Below are positions 48,822 through 60,565 of a DNA stretch of 64,000 bases, piece after piece. The stretch's first letter is position 1. Each line of letters starts with the position of its first letter. The notes beneath the pieces were generated by a model. That model was not told where the DNA came from. It did not search any database and saw nothing but the letters and a program-made list of their open reading frames with translations. Position numbers and translations under genes: made by a program. This DNA is from Otis tarda (taxonomy: Eukaryota > Chordata > Aves > Otidiformes > Otididae): assembly GCA_026413225.1 (NCBI GenBank), contig CM048553.1, positions 40,898,001 to 40,962,000 on the forward strand, in the 5' to 3' direction.

Positions 48822-51723
48822 CTAGGTGCAGTTTTACAGTGGTAACCAAAGTGGATTTTAAGAGGGTTGTATCATATTTGGCCATATTCTCTGTCCCAGT
48901 CCTCATGACTGATTCCTACTGAGGTCCAGCATCTGTGGTCTCTCCAGGAGGATGTTTGGCAACCCTCAAGTGTCTGATTTGCTCTGCTTTTAAAACAAAT
49001 CTTTCTGATAAAATCATTGCTTCAGTTTTTGTTAGTACTTTATAACAGCTTTCCTCAATACAGATTTCTTGAGTATTGCACGTTAAAAATAGCATGGCAT
49101 TGGGTGAGTGTGAAAAGCTCTTTTAAATTTACATATTTCAGTCCATATGATTCCAGTGGTGTTGGCTCAGCCATGCTCATTCCTGTAGGAAATGCCACAT
49201 TCCTGAAGAGCCGTTCTCTCTTACGCTAGAGAGGGATGGGAGGGAACAAAAAGCAGCAAGTGGGTGCACACTCTCACTGACCTTCTATACTACATTTTCC
49301 TTTTCTGCTTCTTTCTATACATTTCTCCTTCCCTCCTATGCTAGAGAGTGGTGAGAATGGAAGAGCCAATGCACAGCTTTTTGTCAGGGGGCTTCTGGTG
49401 TGAACTAGGAGACCTAGACAAACTGCTGAGCACAGTGCCTTCCACAGAGCAGGTGAATCTCCTCACCTCCTGAGAGCAATAAGCAAGTACATAGGAGAAC
49501 AAATCTCTGTGTTATGCCCTAAAATAATCCAGAGCAGTTCTTTCCAGTGAGTTTTAGGAAAAGGCAATCAGTCTCATTATTATTTTACTGCCATAAGGGA
49601 GCTCTCTTCAAATGTATGGTGATAGAGCAATAATCTACAATGTACATCCTTATCATCACTCATAAGTGAATCATATAAAACTCCTCCATTATAATACACT
49701 GTAAAAAGATTAAGCCACATGCACATTTTAAAAGGTAATTATTACATTTAAAGAAATGAAACCGCATTCTGAATGATCTCAGTACCTTATTTAGCAGAAA
49801 AGACTGCACCAATTTATTTTTTTTCTATTAAAGCAGTTTTTCACAATTCCTTTTTGTTAGAAAATAAAAGCTTAAGCCGAGCACAGCTGCTGAAAAGCAT
49901 TAATGAAACCTGTGTCTGCATAGCAGAATCAAAGCAGTAGGAGAGGTGGCAGCTAGCCACAGAAAAGGGCAGATGAGACAGGGAAAGCAGTAACAAGGGA
50001 GGCATGAGATAGTAGGAGATAGCAAAGGTTTACCAATAAGTACTTGTTGCCATCCAGAACCAGCTATATCTGTATCACGGGAAGACATAGTTTAGAAGAT
50101 TCACAGTTTTGAAAATGTCAGTGTGTTTTGATAGTATCAAAACTGAACACCAAAATCTTTGGCGTGACTTACAAGCGCATTACATACAGGAGGGTATAGG
50201 GCATCTGGTTAAATCTAAATAAATGTGCATTTGGAAATTGCCATTTATGTGGTTGGATACTTTCTTGAAGGCATATGCATAGTCTGTTATTAATCTTTGG
50301 AAATAAACTGTGTTTCTTACAAACACAAATTAATGTACTACTTTTTATATTTCCAAACTAAGTTATCTAATAAAATGCATCCTTTCAATCAAGCTAATGC
50401 AAGCTGACATGTGCTTTCCTTTGTGAAGCAGATGTTTTAATTGTTAGATAAGCTCCTAATAGTTTGGCTTTTTTTTTGAAAGGAAAACGAAAGTATATGA
50501 ATGACCTCTCCCTCCCCATGACTTTCAGAACAGCTACTTTTCTTGAAGATTAGGAGTCTCTTGGCCTCAAGCCCTGACTCCTCTTGTATCTGCAAACTAC
50601 AGTCTGAATTAGTTTTCTCCTTTAACAAAAACTCCTGCTGTGTTGGAGAATCTCTTAATTACTTTTCAAGCTTCTCCTGTTATTGTGGAACTCTATGAAA
50701 ATCTGATTACAGTGCTAATAAAATGAGTGAATAACATAACATTTTTTTCCATTTCATGCAAAGGCTTCAAAATACAAAGATATACAAAGTCACATAGCAA
50801 GATTGCATTAATATAAATATATGAATGGTGCCAAATTAGAACCTTATGTCATGAAAATGTAACTGTGGGAACTATTCAATCCACATCGATAATGTGAAGT
50901 ACTAAGGAAAAAAAATTGACAATTTAGGTGTTCAGAATTGTTTATCAAGGTAGTTTATAAGACTGAAGTTTTGTTCCCTCTGAGAGCTGAGAAAAACCAG
51001 TGCATTTCCCACAACATTTAGCAAAAAAAAAAATAAAGACAGTGGGGAGAAATCTTAGGTCCAAGAATCCTCAACTGGTTTGAACTTCTACAGCTGATAG
51101 TGGTGCTTCAAAGGCCACCAGTAGCTTCCAGTCTGCCACTAGACATAAAGATTCTGAACATACAGTCAGAGTTGCTTCAGTGGGAGCTGCTGTCTTTTTG
51201 AAGCAAATACAGACTTAAAAATCTGCCCAGCCAAAATTATATAGTACAAGGCCGACAAGGAAAACAGAGCTTTACAGCGGGGAATTGCAAATCTATTATG
51301 GTTTAGCCAGCGCTCAAATAAATCTTCATCTCTTCTGTACTAGATGTCTGTATCCTGGGCCATTTCTATGTCCCATACCAATGGCAAAGAAATTCATAAG
51401 CCTCCAAACCACAACTGAGGTAACCTGACTTGAAGACAGTGGGCCACACTTCTGTGTTTCTTTTTTTAAAGATACTGATGTGTCTAGGGGGGAGTTGAAG
51501 AAAGCTTCTGCAGAAATAGCCCCAGATTATGAGATCCTTCATCGCCTCATTGGTTTCGTCTGTGAGGGAGCTCCTTGTCCATTACTTTATTTTCAAATTC
51601 TATCTCCTCAAGTCAATTTGGGATGTACACTCTTACAACGTTTCTTGCTTCCACAATAATTTATCCTTTGAGGTGAGTAGCTGGATATACAGGAAGATTT
51701 ATCCTAGCCAGTACTGGAAATCA
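48822..51723. other. Non-genic, nothing recognised
   Basis: Unique AT-rich sequence between two LTRs. A segment at 50250-50410 has several TAAT and ATGCAT-type cores but nothing that supports a call. Confidence 0.5.
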
Positions 51724-51728
51724 GTAAG

Positions 51729-52206
51729 TGTCCTGGTTCTGGCTAGGATGGAGTTGACTTTCACCTGAGCTGGGAGTGGAACTGGAGCTGGTGGCACCTG
51801 TGGGTGGGTGACACAGCTGGGATGAGTTACTAATTAGCCAACAGCTGGGATAGTTTACCCAAATTGGCCAAAGGGCTGTTCCATCCCATGTGACATTTGC
51901 TCAGTGTAGCAGCGAGGAGGGTACTGATTGGAGGCTCCTGCTTCTTGGGAAGGAGTTTGGCATCAGGATCTGCTGTGAGCTATGGTACTGTAAATTACAT
52001 GCTTCAGTATTTTCTGTTATTGGGTTTTGTTTCTTTTCCATCTCTGTTTTGTTTTATTCTATTATTCTCTTAATTTTTATTTTTTTTATTTCAACCCATG
52101 AGTTTTGCCTTCTTTTCTTTACCAGTTATTCTCCTCATCTCACTGGAGGGTGGAGGGAGTGAATCAGAGACTGTAGCTTGGTCCTGAGTGGGGCTAAACT
52201 ATGACA
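51729..52206 (+). mobile_element. Solo LTR, shorter ERVL-type family
   Basis: A 478-bp LTR starting TGTCCTGGTTCTGGCTAGGA and ending GGGGCTAAACTATGACA. The ends are partly inverted (TGTCCTGGTT against AACTATGACA) and the flanks GTAAG (51724-51728) and GTAGG (52207-52211) fit a 5-bp target duplication with one change. The interior keeps the family phrases AATTGGCCAAAGGGCTGTTC and ATTTCAACCCATGAGTTTT. The expected TATA (near CTCAGTGTAGCAGCG) and the AATAAA/ATTAAA before the CAACCCA block are missing, so the promoter and poly(A) parts look deleted or mutated. Confidence 0.9.
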
Positions 52207-52211
52207 GTAGG

Positions 52212-53159
52212 GAAACTAGAGAGCCTCACCTTAAAAATGTGATGTGCCCCATCATCATAAAATGCATAACAGCAAAAGGGTGGTGTGCCAGACTTTGGAA
52301 CTGACAATGCTGACTTAAAACTAGAGAAACATGTCTGAATCCTATAGAGTTTTAACTTTATTTTTAGAGGAAGTAAAGCAAAGGCATGCTGCTTTAAATT
52401 CGAATAGGGTTCTGGACCTACGTGGTGACTGTAGGAGCTGAAGACATTGCTGTGTTGGGAGCAGCTGGTCAGCTGCATCCTGCCTCTGGGCTGAGCTCCT
52501 GCAGACACTCCTTCAGAAGCCAGACGTCTGCCTCCACAAAGGGCACTTTGGTGTTATTCAAAACAAAGGAATGAAGGCAAGGCATATTCCTCTCTTTAAG
52601 CATTGGGCGTCTGTGTATCTATGATGCCTGCACTCTCACACCAGTCCCATGAGTTTTATGCCAGTGTTCAGCTGCTGCTCCCCTGGTACAGAGAGATATC
52701 TCCGTGCACAGGCTGCTACATGCAAATTATTACTGCTTGGAAGAGCAGGAGCTTCCTCTGCCTCCCCACAGAGAGCCGGGCAGCTTTTCAGGGGCATCGT
52801 ACCAACTTTGGCTTCTTGCAGTTCAATACCAACCACAGAGCCCCTCTTCCCTGCCTGTGAGTCCCAGGTACAAGGAGCTGTGGTTGTCACACGGTGTCAC
52901 ATCACGCCCTTCTCTTCTGCAGCATGGTATCTTCAGGCACTCTTGATACAAAGTCACTCGTGATCTGGCTCCACAGTCCTTGACACACATGCCAAGGCAG
53001 CAAGGAGTTCCCGGTTATTGTTGTTTAGTGCTGAAGATGAAACGGAAAACACGTGTAAACACTAGTGTTTTGTTAACATTTAAATCTGTCTGCTAAAGCT
53101 GATGTGCCAGAGGAGGAGGGGGGGAAAAAAAAAGTAAAACAAAGGCTGGTTGCTGTGCT
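52212..53159. other. Non-genic, GC-richer than surroundings
   Basis: Open frames on both strands at 52603-52963 overlap each other, which points to base composition. No domain, repeat or splice framework seen. Confidence 0.5.
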
Positions 53160-53290
53160 GGCTGTTTGTCCTCGGGAGACTGATTCCCTGACGTCACCGG
53201 CACGGGCAGACCAGAGCGTTCCTCTTTTGGTTCTTTCTCTGCCATTCCCATTGGCGGTTCACTGCTCGATGTGCTGCTACAACAAACGGG
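53160..53290 (+). promoter_or_regulatory. CpG-richer patch with CRE and inverted CCAAT box
   Basis: A full palindromic cAMP-response element TGACGTCA lies at 53189-53196 (TGACGTCACCGG in context), with ATTGG (CCAAT on the minus strand) at 53250-53254. CpGs (TCGGG, ACGTC, ACCGG, ACGGG, GCGTT, GGCGG, CTCGA, ACGGG) are much denser than nearby. A small promoter or enhancer is possible. No TATA box or obvious first exon was found, so strand and function are open. Confidence 0.35.
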
Positions 53291-55281
53291 AGGCAGAGCA
53301 CTTTCAGAGCACTTTTTTTTTTTTTTTTGTCTCCTCTTTCTCCTGGAAATTCAGAGTAAACTAGATTTGGTGCTCTGCCAAGAACAAAATACTGTCTACC
53401 ATTGTAAGGATTGTTACGGGCGGGATCTTCAAATCTTTACTACTGGCAAAGTGTGTTTGTCCAACTATTGAGTTAGCAAAGATATCTGATTTGGCCCAGT
53501 ATCTTTTACATCTGTGCCTTTAACCCTCTCTCCTCCCAGAACGTGCAAGTGAGTTCAGTCTTTTTATAACAGGAAAAAATTGGATATGCCTAAATAAGCA
53601 ATTCAGGATTCCCTGCTATAACTACACCTGGCCTAGCTGATTAGTGATCTTTGTTTTAAACGGGGCAATTAATTTTTGTAGTCTACAAATATGAGCTCTG
53701 ATGATCTCAACGTTATTTGCATGGGTGGGATAAAACTAATCCGATGTGAGCACCCGGGAGGAGAATGGAGGTTTAAATAATGTAGTATCTAGCAGCCACA
53801 ATAATAAATGCCTTGTGGAAAGTTGGAAATTACTTTTATTTTCCTTGCTGCTTTTTCTAATGCTTGTAATTTTTTGGCCCCAAAGCATCTTAGAAGCTGA
53901 ATAAAAGAATAACTTATGACATTCGTTAAAATTTCAAAGTGGATCTGTCTACAACTCTTTCATGTTGGCTTTCTGTAAACACTGCACATTTCTAGCCAAA
54001 ATCTCTCTTTTTGCACTTCACTAAGGAGACAGAGTAGACAGCTTAATCTAATCCCAAAAGTGCAAATTTCAGACTAATTTATTTTTTGATGAGTCTTTCA
54101 AATAATTTTAAATAATTCCAAAATAGCTTATACACATGTGATATATGTCCAGACATTTAAAAGCCAACAAGAAGAATTCAGTAAACAAAAGTTTCATTAT
54201 AATTAATTTGCCTATCTCTGTCTCACAAAATTTTCTCAGCATTGTCTGGATGCAATGATGGCTGCTGTCATGAATACAAATTACGTGGTTTAATATCTTC
54301 TCTTTGCTGTGAAAAAAAAGTGATTAAAACAGAAATTTAAATGGACTCAGTTTATAAAAAGGTTACATGTTATTAAAGAAAATTTATTTTTACTGTAGAA
54401 TTATTTTTAAATGACAAGATATGGCATGGAGAGGCATTCTAGAAGGTCTGGAGAGCAGTGGAGGCATTCCATTGTTTTCATGTGAAAAACCTGGTGCTTT
54501 AGTAATAGTCTCCTTTGATAATTAGATTTGTTTTAATTAATAGTCTGTTCAACACATGCATTCTGTTATCAAGAATTATTGTGCTTCAGAGACCTCTCAG
54601 TGGAAGTAAAGACACAGTGGAGGGTGGTGTAAGGATGTTCGAGGTAGAGGGAGCCACACTGGTTCCACAGCTGGGAGGAACAAATTCATATTATTATGGT
54701 GCTGTGAATGATGACTTCAGCCAAGGAGTGGTTTAGCTTGGAGACAGAGTCTCTACACGACTGGGATGACCCATGCCAGGCAAACATTACCGTAAGATAT
54801 GGACAAGCTTATTTTCTACAAGAGTAGAAAATAATTTGGAATCATGTTGCGCTATAATATAGATGACCAAATCCACAATGGCCAGGTTGAACCGGTAGCA
54901 GCTAAGAGTAAAAAGTTGTTGACTTGTTTGTTTGTGTAAAAGGGATAGAAAATAAGAAACATTACTGTCTTCTTTTTCATATCCTTTCTACTGTTACCAC
55001 TTCCATAACTGACCTCACAAAATAGTCAGAATAAACAGTAGTTTGCAGCTATTTCTGCTGTTTTATTGCGTCCTCAAGAGACTTGAGCTAAGGGACAAAA
55101 AAAAGCTAAGGCTTAACTGACATGAAGGAATAAATATTGGTAACTGATTGCCAATACAAGTGAAGCTGAGTGTCTCATTCTGGAGGAGGATATGCCAAAA
55201 TCACTCTGCTCTTTTCTTTACTGAGAGTACCATTCTGGTGTTAACTATGATGACATGTATGTCATGGAGTCAGCTAACTTA
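53291..55281. other. Non-genic stretch
   Basis: A T16 run lies at 53313-53328. A 73-codon frame at 54515-54736 has a Gly-rich coding-like end but no acceptor or recognised family. The rest is AT-rich unique sequence. Confidence 0.5.
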
Positions 55282-55370
55282 ATCTGGATTTACACTGGTG
55301 TCATTGTTATATTCCATTAGCCTTAGTGATGCTGAGATGTGTATTACTTTCCCAGGCCCAGATCCCTCCA
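55282..55370. repeat. Possible ancient amniote repeat relic
   Basis: ATCTGGATTTACACTGGTGT at the left and GGCCCAGATCC at the right resemble, in inverted order, the GGATTTACACCAG / GGCCCAGATCCT elements of the old palindromic amniote repeat. Strongly diverged in between. Confidence 0.35.
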
Positions 55371-58300
55371 CCAAGAGTGTTTAAGAACGTGTCCTTGTAC
55401 CCCCTTTGTACTGCTGTTAATGACAGAGGTATGAATTGTTGTTGAGTGATCATAGGAATTTCCTTCAGTAAGTGGATGCAGAAGAGCGCTCAGTCTACTG
55501 AAGGCAAGCCCAATCTCATCCGAGTTTACTGAGTTTGTATTAAATCATTTTGTGGCTGCAGAGTATTGACTATGAAAAGATTGAGGCTCTTCTGGGTGAT
55601 CACCATCTGGGATTGCTGATCTGAGACAAGTGTGTGAAAGCACGCAGTCTGTGTGAATTGTCTGCGTCCTCCCAGTTGCTGCTGCTCTGCGTCATTCTTT
55701 GAAGTATTCCCCAAGGAATGGCACACTACCCAGCTGAACCAAGCATGGGTAAAGCTTGCCAGAATATCAGATTTCGGAAACTGGTCTATTTCAGCTTGAC
55801 ATGAGTTATGTGGTCTTTGTTTGTGTATCTCGTTTCTTAACCTAAAAATATTTATTTTACAGAACAGAAAGAATTCCTCCCCGAAAGTGTGTTGAAGGAA
55901 ATGTGATAAATCAATTAGCAATAAGATGCTTAGGGCTAGTTTGTTCAAACCGTTCTCCTCTTGACCTATACTTGCTCTGTGAGTCTCACTGAAATTTAAT
56001 TAAAAAAAAAAAAAAAAAATCCAAAACACTGATTCTAGAAATATGGTTGGTGTTTTGTGTTTAATCGGGCAGACTGGTTTTGTTCTGCATGTAAACTGAC
56101 TTTAAGAAATCACTTTATTATGGCTCAAAGTTAAAGGAAACTCTTTCTCAGCATTTTGCAATGTCTTCCTCCTTCTTAAGACTGATTCACCTGAGCATTC
56201 CAGTTCAGCGCTTAAACAGTGCCCTGGACCAAAGCATTTGTGCTGAACTGTGAAATTACAGTCTGGGTCATGGCAGAACAACAGGTATTGCTTGAAAAGC
56301 AGTAGAGGAAAAGACCAGAGATATAAGGGTTCTCGTTATTTTCATTGCTCTAATACTGCTGACCTGTTCCGTTTGCTGACCAGTACATTGATGGGAGTAG
56401 AGAGTCTCTGAGGAGCTGAGGCTTTTCTTGTGTTGGGCAGTGCCCAAGAAAGTAACGAAAAGGTAAGGCAGTTACCTTTGCTTTGGCCCTTCAGATCCAC
56501 ACAGCTCAGATCTAATGTACAGTTCGTCAGGTCCATATACAACCCCATAATATTATAATTAGTTACAAAAGATCTTCTTCTGACAGTACTAATCCTATCT
56601 TAACCAAACCCTTACCCTTACAGTACTTCAAAGACTTTGGGGACTTGCTGCCAATCTAGAAATGTTTTCCACTTCTGAAATCAGTCATTAATGATGTTGC
56701 TACTACTGTACCTTAGAATCTCATCTGTAGGTTTCCAGATACATTAAAAGTATAAACTAAGGCCACCATGAGATGTTCAGACTAAAAAGGAAGAGCCTCT
56801 AGTCATAAATGCCATATTTTGAGAGGCTGAGGGGCCCTACATCACTAGATTATTGTATGTCCTGATATAGAGGCATGCAATTTCAACTACTGCCTCAGAT
56901 TTTTAGCAACTCTGGCTTTTAATGTGGATGGCCTCATAACAGAGTTCACGCAGGGACGATAAATGTCTGCTCTTACTCACAACTGCATAGACCTGTACCC
57001 TCATGATGTTATAACAACATCTACAGTTATGCAGGAAATAATGCTAGATAGGTATCTGATGCGCTTTGTCTTTGAAGGTAGTTTAGATACTCAATATCTG
57101 GAAGAGAACAGTTCTCTCTGATTAACAGCCTCCCAATTCATCATCAACCAACAGTCTGTGAGTTGCAGTTTGTGAAGTGAGGGACTAAGGCACTTAGTTA
57201 CACGTCTGGAAGGAAAAAATGCACAACAGATTGGATTAGGGGAGGGAAGATCACCCAGGGACAAAGTCAAGAAAAAGAACATGTGCAAAGAGACAATGGG
57301 GAAAAATAGAGTGGCTGGAAAAGGAGAGAGAGGAAGGGAGGGAGAAAAATAACAGTTTAGGTACAAAAACTTACTCAAAGAAAAACAGGAGAAAAGTAGC
57401 AGGTAAAAGTAAGTGATGAAAAAGGTGAAATGAAAGCAAATACAAAGTTACAGAAATGTGTGAAAAGATAACAGGACACTTACCCAAACAGAATTAGATG
57501 AGGAGATGCTCTTAACACTCACCATAGCTTTTTTTTTTCTTTTTTTTCCCTCCCTAGTACAACACTTCTCCACTTGCTGTATGGGAATTTTTTTTTTTTT
57601 TTTGCTTTAGTTTTGTGGAGTCTTAAAGCTTAAAATACTCAGCTCCATCGGTTCTCTCAAGGTAGTTAACAAAAGAGAACTTCATTCCAGATGCCAAAAT
57701 CTGTTTGCTACTAAATAAATAAATGAATAAGGCCATAAGCTGACAGAGAAGTCAAATTTATGATGCATTATCATCTGTTCACTGAAAGAATAGAAGGGAT
57801 AAAATAGTTTATTCGTGCAAAGACATATTTTGCCTTGGCTCACAATCTTTTAAAGTGACATCATGTGGAAAGCAGGCGTTATACAGAGTTGCTGTAACAG
57901 TCACATTGCCTGCAGAACGCCAGATACAAAAGTAATCCCTGCCTTCAAACAATGAAGTAAGAAGCATCGCAGGGAAGCGCAGCGGAACAAGACACGGCTG
58001 CAGCTTTGCTTCTTGGGTAACTGTGTGAAGAGTCCTCTGAAGGAAACAGCAGGCTACTTTGTGTACCTGGAAAATCTAAAAGAGACTGTGAGCAAAAGAA
58101 GAGGAAGGTTTTACTGAGGCACATGACCTCCCAGCATGTTCTTGGTACCATGTGGCTTTAGAATATGAACTGTGGCAGAAGTGAAGTTTGGACACAGAGA
58201 TTTCACAAACTATTGGTTTGATATGAAAGACTGGCAATAAAAAGAAAACAGAAATAGGTTTCATCTGAAATACTGAAGTACCCGCTATGGACAAAGGTGA

Positions 58301-60062
58301 GAGAGCTACATGAGACCTGCCATGCACTCTTGCAGAAGGGCAATATCTGGCAAGCCAAATATGTTTGTCGACTGATTGTTGGTTTGAAATATCTTTTCCA
58401 TAATATTTTTTTTTCCATCAGTAAACAGTAAAGTTGGTTGGTTGTTGATTAATTCTGTCTTTGACTCTGAGATTCAAGGCTAGGTGCTGATCTAAACTGA
58501 GACCACCTGGGATAACACATCGGGGCACACAGCCGTAAATCTTTGCTATGGTTATGGAGACCAGTGGAGAACATAGGTTCTAAACTTAATCCCACCTAAA
58601 AGAATATGATAGCTAAAGATCTACAGGTTGTTGTAAATGGCGGCAAGCTAAACTGAAGGGGTTGAAAGCTTGGCTGCTCTTCTCTCAGGAATCCTTACAG
58701 AGGTTACCAGACTTCTCCCAGAGGTTGCCACCTTCTAACAGTGGGGAGGTGAACAGCTCATGAATCAGCTCTAAACCACGGCAGTTTACAGCTTGGCCTA
58801 TTAAGGTAAACCAACATTGATTTTGGTTTATGCTAAACTGCGAGGTTCAGGAACTGATTCACGAGCCAGTCAGCCACCTCTGCCCACAGGGCAGATGCCT
58901 CTGGAAGACAGCAGGGTTGGGGGCAATAATTGCTTCAGCCACTGAATTTCAAACTGACGTTAGCTGTGTGCCAATGTGTTTATGGGGAGTTCCCCGTGGA
59001 GAAGAACACAACAAAAATCCAACCAAACAGAATGTTACAGCTTAGTCTGAAACTGTGATAATAATCATCTGTAGCTTACTTGGGATCCCTGCCTTCCTGT
59101 ATAATTTTTAAAACTGTACATTATTGTTGCTACCAAGAATATAGCTGCAATCTGAGATCTCGGATGCGTGTTTCCTTCTGTTCCTGGAGTGAAAAACGTT
59201 ATCACAATTCACCTTTACAGTGATGCTGTAGAATATGAAAGCTTTTGTAGTATTCACCAATGCTTTCAAGGGTTATATTAATATTTTGCATCTCGACCTG
59301 AAGGACTCATAAGTCTATACAATCTATCAGGAAGGCTGAGATTTTTTACATCCATGTAACTATTTTGTATATTTTGTGACAGGGAAACTGAGGAAAAATT
59401 ACTCAGTTTAGGTAGTTACACAAATCATCTTAGCTCTCCTCGCTTTATATCCTATGTTTTAACAGAAAAGATCGCTCTTCCTCCCAGACACTCCTAACGA
59501 AATCTGAAATAACATGAAACCAGGTTGGTTTAGAGTTTCAGTGTAAGTTTAAAAGTTAATGTGATGGTTTAGCCAGAAAAAGCCTTATGATGATGTTCAT
59601 GAACTTTTGAATTCATCTAGATACTGTTTTGACCAAACTTACTTATAGATCTAGTTTGGTAATCAAACTATGTATAGCACATGAAACCAAATCACCCAAA
59701 TTTTGATGCTTCTTAGTCAGTTTTGGATTGCATTTTGAGTTTCAGACCAAAGCCATAGTTGAAGGAATGAACTGTTATAAATCAGAATAAAGAAAATGCT
59801 TATGTGAGTCTCTCCCTAAAAAAACCCACAGACTTTTGCATAGTTCTCTATTTTCCCTACAAAACAATACTTTAAGCTTTCTTTCAGAAATAAAGTAAAA
59901 CTGAATTATCCTGTCAGAGGACTTACCCTTGTTAGAGTTTAAAAAAAGTTATCAATTTTAAGGAGCACATTCCCTATGGTACATTCAGGACCACTTTGTT
60001 AAACTCCATACATGGCAAATAATGTGTGGCATCAATAAAAAGGTTTTATAGAGGCAATTAGG
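55371..60062. other. Non-genic stretch
   Basis: Contents: A18 at 56002-56019; a purine-rich segment at about 57290-57355; T runs near 57530-57547 and at 57588-57603; interlocking short inverted repeats ACCAAACT / AGTTTGGT / ATCAAACT at 59633-59669. The 140-codon minus-strand frame at 55526-55948 has no coding-like bias or domain. No gene recognised. Confidence 0.5.
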
Positions 60063-60122
60063 ATTTGATCCAAAGTCCATTAATGTCAGTGGGAACATTT
60101 CCATTGATTTCAAAGGAGTTTG
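60063..60122. repeat. Relic of ancient amniote repeat
   Basis: ATTTGATCCAAAGTCCATTA, then GTCAGTGGGAACATTTCCAT and TGATTTCAAAGGAGTTTG follow the recalled pattern of an old dispersed element (GATCCAAAGCCCATTGAAGT / CAATGGGAGTCTTTCCATTG / ACTTCAATGGGC). Confidence 0.5.
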
Positions 60123-60315
60123 AAGTAGGTCTGCATGAAAAAAAGATGTACACCCATTTCTAGGCCTATCCTAGTCCACCCAGGCGAGAAGAAACCTGTG
60201 CATCTTCCACATGCCTCCCTTACCTTCTGGGCTCTCACCAATGGATTTTTAATTATCAGTAATGGCTAGATCATTATATTTAAATTGCCAGCCAATTTGT
60301 GGTCCATTGTTTCAG

Positions 60316-60565
60316 ATCTGTGGGCTCTGCAAGCAGATGCCGAGGCAGCTGGGCAGCTCACGGCTTCCCTGGCATTTCACCTCACGGGAGACGTAGCATA
60401 GCAAACCATTTAGCTGACGTCCCCCACAACCGGGAACTCTGGTCCGGTAACACGGTGCAACCCGAGCTGCCAGTGTGTGAGACTGAAAAGCTACTGTTGA
60501 AACTCTTCCAAAACCAAATTATATCTTCCATTGTCACAAAAGAATAATAAACCTTGGCTGGCTGA
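60316..60565 (+). other. Candidate terminal exon with poly(A) signal (unconfirmed)
   Basis: CCATTGTTTCAG ends at 60315 as an acceptor-like site. A frame stays open to TAA at 60545-60547, overlapping AATAAA (60546-60551), which is followed by a T/G-rich GGCTGGCTGATTGTG. The encoded tail includes ANHLADVPHNRELWSGNTV and TEKLLLKLFQNQIISSIVTK. CpGs are denser than nearby (CCGAGG, CACGG, CACGGG, GACGTAGC, GACGTCCC, CCGGG, CCGGTAACACGG). I do not recognise it. A non-coding RNA exon, or a conserved element without transcription, are alternatives. Confidence 0.2.

Noticed and set aside
52603..52963. Overlapping frames on both strands near 52.7 kb
   Set aside because: Simultaneous openness of several frames on both strands points to local GC content rather than an exon.
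54515..54736. Plus-strand frame ending in a Gly/Tyr-rich tail
   Set aside because: The second half looks coding-like but lacks splice context, and the first half is AT-rich. Not enough for a feature.
55526..55948. 140-codon minus-strand frame
   Set aside because: No coding-like third-position bias and no recognisable domain. This length is expected by chance in 64 kb over six frames.
56002..56019. A18 run as a retroposon tail
   Set aside because: No processed-gene sequence precedes it and no flanking direct repeat was found.
59381..59425. Possible second MIR-like core (GACAGGGAAACTGAGG)
   Set aside because: Only one short block matches and the following segments do not keep the MIR order.
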